Assembly (NCBI GenBank): GCA_914767885.1 | Contig: CAJZBQ010000047.1 | Span: 248,001-312,000 of the forward strand | Direction: 5' to 3' | Length of the DNA: 64,000 bases | Source of the DNA: Blepharisma stoltei | Taxonomy: Eukaryota > Ciliophora > Heterotrichea > Heterotrichida > Blepharismidae | Shown here: in pieces, positions 47,757-56,385 of the stretch | How positions within the stretch are numbered: position 1 is the stretch's first letter | How the letters are laid out: every line of letters starts with the position of its first letter | The notes under the pieces: generated by a model | The model's database searches: none | What the model was told of the DNA's origin: nothing | What the model saw: only the letters and a program-made list of their open reading frames with translations | Program-made: the position numbers and the translations under genes

Positions 47757-49413
47757 ATGTTTGAATCCTCGGTGACTTTTTCATTAACTCAAATCTCTGA
47801 AGAACAGCAAAAATCAGCCAAATACATTCGCAGAGATACTACTAAACTCCCTAAACTATCCTTAACATCTCGTGACAAAACTGTAAGCCCTCGATCCTCA
47901 AGGCGAGAAAGCTCAAAAAACACAACTTTCCGTTCTAGATCCAACATGCGAACCAACAGCTTCAACCAAAGTACGAACCACCTCTTGCAAACCATCGACC
48001 AATCAGTCTCAGAAAAGCTTGGAGCCCTATATACAAATCCCAAAGAATTGGTCGACACTGTCAAAAAAATGGAGAAAAGCAAAAGTTCTCATGACTTTAC
48101 AGGGATGCTAGACGTTGATGTAGACTTCAAAAAACGTACCTTAAATAAGCTGCTGTTTTTAAAGAAGCTTAAAGAAGACGAACTTAATAGCTTAAAGCTG
48201 CAAGTTATCACAAATCAAACAACTATAAAAGAAGTAGAAAGAATGGAAAATGTCGCAAGTGGATTAAGTGCTAAAATAGAAGCAGTAAAAGAAGACTATA
48301 ATGACTCAGTTTTTGTGAAAAATAGCTTAAATTTTATGATTTCACAAAGGCAGAGCAATATTGAAGCTATGAGAGAAAAGATAAGAGAGCTGAAAGAAGA
48401 AAAAGAAGAGACCAGTGGAAAAATACAAGAAATAGTTGCTGAAAAGAGAAGATATGAAGCTTATGCAAAAAAAGTAGGACTGAGGGTAGAAGGGTTTGTG
48501 GAGAAATTAAAGGAGCAGAAAGAAACAACTGCAATGAAAAAAGAAAATTTTGTGAGTGAATATACAGAAAGAAAGTTCATGAAAGAGTTTTTAAAAAAGC
48601 AGTTGAACCAAAATAGTATAAAAAACAAAGTCAGCGAAAATGAAAGCAAAATTCAAGGCTTGGAAACTCATCTAGAAAAAATTGAAGATGAAGAGCAGTT
48701 AGAAAGCGAATTCAATGCTTGCTTAAATTATATTAAAAGGCAAGATCTTGTATTCAGTAAGCTTAAAAAGCAATCTAATGTGAACTCTATTGAAGAGATT
48801 TCAGACTACTTTATTCAGCTAAAAGAAGCAACAGCTTCTTTGAGCAGTTCTAAAGTTGACTTGGAAACCAAAATTGAGCTTAAAAGAAAAGAGCTAGAAA
48901 ACATTATACTAATTAATAATTATTGAAAAATCAGTATTGGCATACTATCCTATTTTTAAAAATTAAATGAAATAAACGGCTAACGAATTAGAGAATTTTT
49001 AGTCACTTTGACATAAGAAAACTCTTGAGCAAACCAAACTCAACTGTTTGGTGGAGCCAATCATTGGATATGAAGCGCAAGTTACCAAAAAAATTGAAGA
49101 TAAAGAGTGGCATACAGAACTAACCAAAGAAAAAATAAAACGCCAAGAAGACTTACTCTCCCAGTTATCAGGAATATTGACAAGGCTTCTTTATCAAGTT
49201 CAAGGAGAAATTGCTTTGCATGATCTTCTTCCTTCGAACTTGCCTATTGCTTTGGAAAAATTCAAAGCAAGAACAGTAGAAATATTTGACTATATAGACC
49301 AAGAATCAACAGTTTACCAGCCTACAAATATAGATCAAGAGTCAACAATTTACCAGCCTACAAAGTCTGATGCTTCAAAAGATAATTCTGTAACAATAGA
49401 AGTGCATCATTAA
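47757..49413 (+). CDS. Coiled-coil protein, possibly axonemal (docking-complex-like), with one IES
   Basis: 518 aa after removing a 100-bp IES. The basic, serine-rich first ~95 residues (RRDTTKLPKLSLTSRDKTVS ...) precede a continuous coiled coil from ~residue 125 to 430 (LFLKKLKEDELNSLKLQVIT ... KVDLETKIELKRKELENIIL) and an acidic tail with a repeated IDQEST(V/I)YQPT unit. The texture fits outer-arm docking or CCDC63/114/151-type axonemal proteins, but no diagnostic motif proves it. The C-terminal ~130 residues are reached only after IES removal. ATG at MFESSVTFSL; TAA stop. Confidence 0.7.
48914..49015. mobile_element. Minimal 100-bp IES
   Basis: 100 bp, TA to TA, AT-rich, with no inverted ends. 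Unremoved, the frame runs through a TGA and ends at SIGILSYF. Removal joins KELENIILI to KKTLEQTKLNCLVEP, keeping heptads. Several TA choices nearby differ by a few bases; this pair is the one in phase. Confidence 0.65.
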
Positions 49414-49578
49414 ATATTAGCATTTCGTAAAATTGCACAAAAAGTTCTTCATGAAAATGTAAGACCAAAACTAATAATAATTTTGATAAATTCAGTCCAT
49501 TGAAGTATAATAAGTTTTTGAAATATATAAAATGCATTTAACCTTTTTTAAGAGCAAATTTTTGACATAAATAATTAG

Positions 49579-51805
49579 TTATCCTATATGCTGTCGTTTA
49601 TTAGGCTCAGATTCTTCATAAATAGGAACTCTTCTCATCCTTTTGATTTTTGCAGACGCTTTGAATTTCTGAGTTAAGGCAGCTTGATGGTGAAAAACTA
49701 GCCTAAATCTTTCTTCAAGCTCTTTTAGCTCATTTCCATTTTCCCACGAATCTCTCATAAAATCGATATAGCTTACCCATAACTCTAACTTTTCTTGAGG
49801 AGACAAGTCAGAATTAAAGCTTAACCCTAATTCATAGACATCTCTAATTTTTGTTTTTTTGTCCTGTAAGTCTGTTAAGCACCCTAAAGCATTTATATAA
49901 GCATAATAAATAGATTTTTTGTCTCCAGCTTTTTTTATGGCATCACTATAAATTTCTATAGCTTTGTCTAAATTATTCATCTGATGCTGACTGAAATTGG
50001 CATATTGGCCAGCAACAAATACTATGCTATCTGATTTGCCATTCTCTAAAGCAATAGAGTATACCTAATTACAGTAATTCCGACTGACTGCCGTTATCGT
50101 ATTTTCAAATAAAAATATAATAAGGCTAGTCAGCAGAAAAGTTTTTATTATAATTAGATATATGCAAACTTAAAAAGCCTATCTACTTCCTCAAAGTTTC
50201 TCTGTCTTCTTTCTAGATTTATATGTTTATATACCCCTTCTAATAGTCCTGGAGTGACATCTTCATAAGCATGCTTATACAATTTCCTAGCCTCGTCTAT
50301 GTGTTTGTGTAGCTCTTCAAAATATCCTTGTGCAATAAATAAATCAGGCCTTCTAGACAAGAAATGAGTATTAGCTCGACTATAAAGTTCTCTTGCCTTT
50401 TCAAACCCTTGAACTTTTTCAATATATCTAGCATAGCGGATCCAAAATTCAGAGTAATAGCAAGCGGCAACTATGCAACGCTCATAAAGAAGCCGAATTC
50501 TGTCATCATCCCCTTCGTTTTCCTCGAACTCTAAATATCTTCTCCAGTTATGAATTTGTTCATTATCAAGATCTTTTGTGCTGAAATTTGATCTTTTTAT
50601 TCCTTGCTCAAATGTTTTTCTTTTGTTATTTTCGACCACAACTTTTTCATAAGCAATAACTATATCTTCTACGCGTTTTTTCTTACTCTTTCACTAGGCT
50701 AGAATCTTTTTTATCGATATGAATTTTTGGGATCCTGATTAATGAGATTTGGCTTCGCCCAGGATACTGGCTATGACAGTGAAGCGAGATACCAGATTAG
50801 AAGAGTGAACTCCTGCTATTAGGGGAATTGAAATTTCTAGAAGTGTGCCAAGGCCCCAGCGGGGAGACTGAGACCTTTAGCGTATTAGGACGCAAGATGG
50901 TTCGCCTGAGACTTGAAGGGCAGCTGTTGAGAATTTTGCTAGAGCTGAGGTGATTATTTCGATCAATTCAAGTAGTACTTGATTCTGGCAGGCATGCCAT
51001 TGAAGCAGAAACAAAAGTGGATATGGCATTAAGTAAAGCGAAGAAAAATCTAAGATATATAATCACTATAATTAATAATTATATATTAAATTTCATACAA
51101 AAAGATTTGCTTTAAACATAATTTTGCTCTTTTAATTTTCTTAAAATAGACTTTCCGGACTAGTTGGAAGAGAGAATTAGCAAACTCATAATCTTCCTGA
51201 GAAGCTAACGAAGGCAGATTTTTCCCAAAAGCATCAATAAAATTTTTAAATCTGGTATAATACTCATACAACTTATTTGTCGGAAAGATCAGCAAATTGC
51301 TAAAAATCGTTTCCATTGCTGCGTAATTTTTATGGTTTTTTTCAAAATCCAAGTATTTATCCCACAACAAATTTGACGTATAAACCTTTCCGCATGCATT
51401 TGTCGCTTTAATAAAAAGCTCTCTTGTTTCTTCTTCTGTACAATGATCTGTTTTCCATATACAATAATGCAGCCATAAATCCACGCTGACAGGAATATAC
51501 TTCAGTCCTTCCTCATAGGTACAAGTAACCATTTCATAATTATTTTCCGAGCTATAAACATCTGCAAGCTTCCTCCAAATTGGATAATACTGCGGAAACT
51601 CTTGCAAAAATTCTTGATAAATGCTTTTGCTTTTTTCATTAGATTTCTAATTAGAAATTACATATTTTTCGACTTGCTTAATCAGCTCAAGCCAAATGTC
51701 AAAGTCATAAGGGTTGTAAAGCAAAATTTGTCGCAATTTATTTTCGTCTTCTCTTTCCTGAGTCTGGAAATTCATTGCAAAATCTGCTGCCAAAAAGCCC
51801 GTCAT
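49579..51805 (-). CDS. PRPF39/Prp39-like U1 snRNP protein (HAT repeats), with two IESs and one intron
   Basis: 553 aa after removing a 15-nt intron, a 449-bp and a 101-bp IES. HAT repeats throughout: YDFDIWLELIKQVEKY, YYPIWRKLADVYSSENNYEM, VDLWLHYCIWKTDH, LLWDKYLDFEKNHKN, then KRKTFEQGIKRSNF and NWRRYLEFEENEGDDDRIRL followed by LYERCIVAACYYSEFWIRYA, a block characteristic of PRPF39 (FE.gIkRpyFhv..l...ql.nW..YLefE). It is a U1 snRNP-associated splicing factor working in 5' splice-site recognition, notable in a genome with 15-16 nt introns. Start ATG at MTGFLAADFAMNF; stop TAA. Intergenic space on the upstream side is a MITE. Confidence 0.9.
50060..50162. mobile_element. Minimal 101-bp IES
   Basis: 101 bp, TA to TA, in the PRPF39-like gene; no inverted ends. 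Removal joins DRLFKFAY to SIALENGKSDSIVFVAGQY on the minus strand, restoring the next HAT repeat. Confidence 0.75.
50670..51120. mobile_element. 449-bp IES containing SINE-like sequence B
   Basis: TA to TA in the PRPF39-like gene; removal gives KRAKLEDIVIAYEKVVVENN in frame. The middle ~350 bp (50735-51040) are GC-richer and share a core with the insert at 4751: AGCGGGGAGACTGAGACC then TTTAGCG at ~50858-50883, then GGAC.CAAG, and later AGTGGATAT. The outer parts are AT-rich. No clear target duplication was found, so the retroposon may sit inside an older IES. Confidence 0.65.
51647..51661 (-). other. 15-nt spliceosomal intron
   Basis: GTAATTTCTAATTAG on the minus strand, between IKQVEKY and KSNEKSKSIYQEF of the PRPF39-like gene. 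Contains an in-frame TAG if unspliced. Confidence 0.85.
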
Positions 51806-51861
51806 TTATAATTGTTGTAATAAAGAAAGACAATAAATAGAGATTAAGCCAAAAATAATTC

Positions 51862-52239
51862 TAACTCCCCCCCCCTCCGTGAGTGAACAAAAAAATTCTG
51901 TTCACTCACGGAGGGGGTTAAGATTTTTTATAAAAATTTATATATAAACTTTATAGAAAATATATTTTTTTTTCGAAATTTAAAAAAATCCTAATTCACA
52001 AAATTGGAAAACAAATATTAATTTAATTTGTAAAATTTATGTTTTAAAAAGCAATTCGTTTAAAAATTAAACAGAATAAGCTCTAGATTTCATTATATTA
52101 ATTATCATCTATATATTAAATTTTTTTTCCATAAAAAATTTTTCTATTAAAAAAAATTTTTGTTCACTCACGGAGGGTGGTTTTTGGGCAAAAAATAGCG
52201 ATTTTTCTAATGGTTTTGTTCACTCACGGAGGGGGGGTA
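51862..52239. mobile_element. MITE family 1, intergenic, inverted orientation
   Basis: 376 bp between TAA copies. The small hairpin of two CTCCGTGAGTGAACA motifs is on the left (51875-51915) and the two spaced direct copies on the right (near 52160 and 52220), so the element lies in the opposite orientation to the copy at 852. Ends are nearly perfect; one of the best-preserved copies. Confidence 0.9.
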
Positions 52240-52292
52240 AGAGATTTTAAAATGCATGAATAGCTGCTTTATTAGAATGGTCTATTATAATA

Positions 52293-52736
52293 ATGGCCAT
52301 CAATATTGACGATCACGATCCTGGATATATCCCTCCTCCACCAACCCGTGAACAAGAAATCGAATACATTGAGAATTTAGAAAAAGAGTTTAGAAATCGC
52401 CACTTCCGCCACAGAAATTACGCTCCAGACCCTACAAGACGCTTCTGGCAGAGCTATGATGATAAAATTACCCACTACCGTCTTGATTATTGGCTGAAGT
52501 TCTTGCTCGGTGCATTCCTGGCAGTGCCGTTGGCAGGTTACCTTACAAGGAAGTCTCCATCAAAGTCAAGCTTTATGAATATTCCTTTCAGAACTTATCC
52601 ATACCAGCAGAACTTCAGATTTTGGACTTTCTTTCTTACTTATGATCTCGGCTTGGCCTATGGATTCGCTCATTTACTTAAGAACACTGATTACTTTGAG
52701 CCTTTAATCCCATTAACAAGGGAAAAAAAGTTATAA
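52293..52736 (+). CDS. Small membrane protein, unknown (possibly mitochondrial)
   Basis: 147 aa. An acidic, proline-bearing start (MAINIDDHDPGYIPPPPTRE) is followed by a basic aromatic stretch (RHFRHRNYAPDPTRRFWQSY), a membrane segment (LKFLLGAFLAVPLAGYL, ~67-83) and a second hydrophobic segment (WTFFLTYDLGLAYGFAHLL, ~110-128). No introns or TGA. Layout recalls accessory subunits of ciliate respiratory complexes, but no family is recognised. Confidence 0.6.
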   Translation: MAINIDDHDPGYIPPPPTREQEIEYIENLEKEFRNRHFRHRNYAPDPTRRFWQSYDDKITHYRLDYWLKFLLGAFLAVPLAGYLTRKSPSKSSFMNIPFRTYPYQQNFRFWTFFLTYDLGLAYGFAHLLKNTDYFEPLIPLTREKKL

Positions 52737-52801
52737 CCTAATAAAAGGTTTCTTCTAATTAAGCTGCTATTTAAATAGTAAATGAAACCTTCTATATAAA
52801 T

Positions 52802-55800
52802 ATGAAAATTACTGTTTGGGTGCTTACAGCCCTGAAGGTTTTGGCGTTGTGAAACGACACAGTGAGCACTGGATCACTTGGAGGGTATTTTACGTATAAT
52901 GAGATCCAAAATGATATGATTAGTCTAGTATCAGAATTCCCCAATCTGGTTTCATCAGGGACTGTTGGCTCAACTTATAAAGGTGAAGAGATCAAATATT
53001 TAAAAATTGAACTAGCAGAAGGCTTAGCTCAGGAAGAAAGGACAGGAATTATGATAACGGCAGCTCAGTTTGCAGGATACCCAATCGGCCCTTCTCAGGT
53101 TATGTATATTGCAAAAGCTCTTGCGAATACTTACAAAGACGATATTAACGAAGAGTTTATTTTGAGCGTTTCAACTGTTTGGCTTATACCAGTCATCAAC
53201 GTTGATGCATATATGTTAATGGAAACAGAGTATAGCACAAATAAAAATTTTCCAGTAAATTTAAAAAACCTCAACATGACTGGATGTGCAACCACAGGTG
53301 AAGGAGGGGTGAATCTTGACCGTAACTGGGGATTTGATTGAAATTCTGGCCATTCCTCCCACAATCCTTGTGACTCAGCTTATAACGGATACAAAAGCTT
53401 TTCTGAGTCTGAAACCTTGGCATTAAAAAATTTTGTGGAGAGTAAACATATAAGTGTATGGATTCACTATGACAGAAGTGAGGATGCTTGTATAACCCCT
53501 TATACATCATCAGGCAAGTCAAAATTCACAGGACCTGCTAAACATTTCTTTAAAGGTCTGCAAAAATCCTTGCCAAAAACTACTACATTTGGGAGCATAA
53601 AAGAAGTATATGGAGACAAAGAGGACGGAACTTTGATTGATTATGCATACTCAGAAGGAATAATAGCTTTTGAGATAGGGATCAACCATACAAAAACACC
53701 GTCACTTTCTATTTTCGATAAGTATTATGACTCAGCCATGTACTCTATGGAAAGAGCTAATTATTGTCTGAATTTAGAAGTAAAAACTATTGAATTCTAT
53801 TGTGACGACGGCCCGTATTCTTGTGATAGTAAAAATTCCAGCAGCTATATTATTTATCAAATTAATGTTGAAAACAGTGGGCTATATGATACCGAAAGCT
53901 TAAAGGTTTCATTTGTTTCTAATATAGCCCAGAGCCGCCATTGGCTGTAAAAGGTTTTACCATTTGATGGAGTTTACTTGGGCAGGCAGCATCAGTTGGC
54001 AAGCCAACTCCACCAGCTGAAAAGTAAAGCATAAATGCCACTGGCAGAGTTGATTTTGAAACCGATGTTAGCCGAGCTAATTCCACTTATTGGCAGGACC
54101 TTTTGAAGCCCAGGGCGATCCAAAAGAGTCTCTTGGCTATAACGCTGAAACAAGTGAGTATAAGATTTCACCTACTAAACTTATAAAACTAGAAGACGGC
54201 AAAAAGATTTCTTACAATATGACTGTCATTGCTGCAAACGCTACTTATATATAGAAACTTTCTCTTCAATAGCGCGATAAGGCGTGCTTCCTGGTTTGAC
54301 TAAAAGGTCTTTGGGCCATGAAAATCTGATGTTCCTTCTTTGTAAGAGAGTCATACAGTGAAAATAAAGAGTTCTGGCTGACCAATCTCGAGAACTTAAA
54401 GAGAGGCTATTTGCAAATTTACACTTTTGGTTCGTCAAATGGATCTGGCGAGCCAATTCTGGCCGCTACTTGAAATTATAAATGATAGTTGCCAGAATTT
54501 TATTAATTTTCTGATGGCAAGTATGATCAGAATTTTAATAAATGGCACAGGATAAGACAATCCACTTAAAAATATTGTTAAAATTAAAGCCCCATTTTTA
54601 TAAAAGATATAATAAATTTAAAAAAAAATTATTTTAAAAAAATATTTTTTATAAAAAATTTATTTATATTGATATAATTATTTAAAATTTTTATTTTAAC
54701 GTTTAAAGAAATTTAAAAATATTATAAGAAGAAAATTTTAATATCGTTAGTAAAGTTCGTAAAGAGCAACAAGCGCATAGCACAAACTTTGGCTTTTATA
54801 AAGCAGTTAGTCATAATTAAATTGGCATCATTTATTTAGAAATCTATCCTTCCGCAAAAACACAACTCGATAAACAACAAGTTTTTAATTATTAACTCCA
54901 TTTTAATTTTCTAACGAAAACCATATGAGTCATTAGTAAGTTCGTAAAGAGCAACAAGCGCTTAGCACAAACTTTGGCTTTTATAAAGCAGTTAGTCATC
55001 ATAAATTAAATTGGCATCATTTATTTAGAAATCTATCCTTCCGCAAAAACACAACTCGATAAACAACAAGTTTTTAATTATTAACTCCATTTTTAATTTT
55101 CTAACGAAAACCATATGAGTCATTAGTAAGTTCGTAAAGAGCAACAAGCGCTTAGCACAAACTTTGGCTTTTATAAAGCAGTTAGTCATAATTAAATTGG
55201 CATCATTTATTTAGAAATCTATCCTTCCGCAAAAACACAACTCGATAAACAACAAGTTTTTAATTATTAAACTCCATTTTAATTTTCTAACGAAAACCAA
55301 GTTAGTCATTAGTAATTTCGTAAAGAACAGCAAGCGCTTAGCACAAACTTTGGCTTTTATAAAGCAGTTATAATTATTACCAAAGGAATTATTAGATCGG
55401 TTTGAAAGGAATAAGTTGTCTGATCCTGTGCCATTTATTAAAATTCTGATCATCCTCACCATCAAAAAATTAATAAAATTCTGGCAACTACCATTTTTCA
55501 TATCAAGTACTGGCCAGAATTGGCTCGTCAGATTCATTTGACGAACTAAAATGTAAATTTTTCACACAGCCTCTCTTCAAGTTCTCGAGATTGATCAGGC
55601 AGAATTCTTTATTTAGGCTGTTTTTCTCCCCCATGAATAAAGAATAGCAAGTTTTCATATGTTTAAGATCATCCGGTAAAACCTAGGAATGCACCTTATC
55701 GCGCTATTGAAAAGAAACTTCTATATCAGTTGAGGCTGATTTTGAAGTTTCCAGCAGTGAAATTGCAAATTTTTCGTTAATTGTAGAAAAAGAAAAGGTT

Positions 55801-56178
55801 AAGGGCGCAAAAAGTTCAGTTCTTATTAACTATCAGGTTTCTGTTATCAATGAAAAAGTGCCAGTTTATGATCATGTCTCACAAAGCCTTACCATTTCAT
55901 ACAAAGTAGTTAATCCAGATGATGGAGGAGATGATGATAATAGCAATAAAAAAGGAATTGCTATAGGGATTGGGCTAGGATTTGGAGTAGTTCTAATAAT
56001 TATTGTTATTGGGGTTATCTTCTACTGCAAAAAGAACAGAAAAGGCCAGGATCTGAAGCAACCTAATAATCAAGAAATCCCTAACAGCTTGCCACAGTTT
56101 GAGTTTGATAAAGGAAGAGAGCTTAATGTACCTCCAAAAAGATTCAGTCCAGCAAGCCTAGAAGATTCAAGAGTTTAG
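52802..56178 (+). CDS. M14 carboxypeptidase-like type I membrane protein, split by two IESs; zinc motif lost
   Basis: 579 aa after removing a 163-bp IES and a 1,474-bp transposon. A signal peptide (MKITVWVLTALKVLALW, TGA as Trp) leads to an M14 domain: FTYNEIQNDMISLVSEFPNL, VWLIPVINVDAYMLMETEYS, GVNLDRNWGFDW, the His of VWIHYDRSEDACITPYT, and the Glu of GIIAFEIGINH. The usual HxxE zinc pair is missing: the aligned stretch is ITAAQFAGYPIG. This suggests a non-catalytic or altered protein. After it come a beta-rich domain (~150 aa), one membrane helix (GIAIGIGLGFGVVLIIIVIG) and a short basic tail. Likely at the cell surface or in a vacuole membrane. Confidence 0.82.
53925..54089. mobile_element. 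GC-richer 163-bp IES
   Basis: TA to TA in the M14 gene. It contains palindromes GTTGGCAAGCCAAC and AGCCGCCATTGGCTG and is GC-richer than most IESs. Unremoved it stops after AQSRHWL. Removal joins KVSFVSNI to LAGPFEAQGDPKE in frame. Confidence 0.7.
54250..55725. mobile_element. Non-autonomous DNA transposon with ~320-bp inverted ends and internal tandem repeats
   Basis: 1,474 bp, TA to TA, inserted in the M14 gene. Inverted ends begin TATAGAAACTTTCTCTTCAA / TATAGAAGTTTCTTTTCAAT, share AGCGCGATAAGG, and extend to about 54570 and from about 55405. The centre is a 3.4-copy tandem array. No transposase. Removal joins VIAANATYI to SVEADFEVSSSE in frame. Confidence 0.85.
54745..55375. repeat. ~186-bp tandem repeat, three full copies plus a partial one
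   Basis: Monomers begin near 54755, 54940, 55130 and 55316 at TTCGTAAAGAGCAACAAGCG and end with CTAACGAAAACCATATGAGT. They are more than 95% alike, with 1-5 bp indels. The array sits at the centre of the transposon in the M14 gene. Confidence 0.9.
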
Positions 56179-56385
56179 GCTCAATTAACATAAAGGGTAT
56201 TATCTTAATTTTTTATATCCATATCTTAAAAGTCATATATATTTCTTTAAAACTAATGAAAAAAGTCATAAATTATAGGGAAACCCTATAATAAATTAGC
56301 ATACCTGCAATAACAGTTATTATGGCTATCCTAATTCTCAAATATTATTTTATTTGCTTTCTTCTACTTTCATATTATTACTGTT

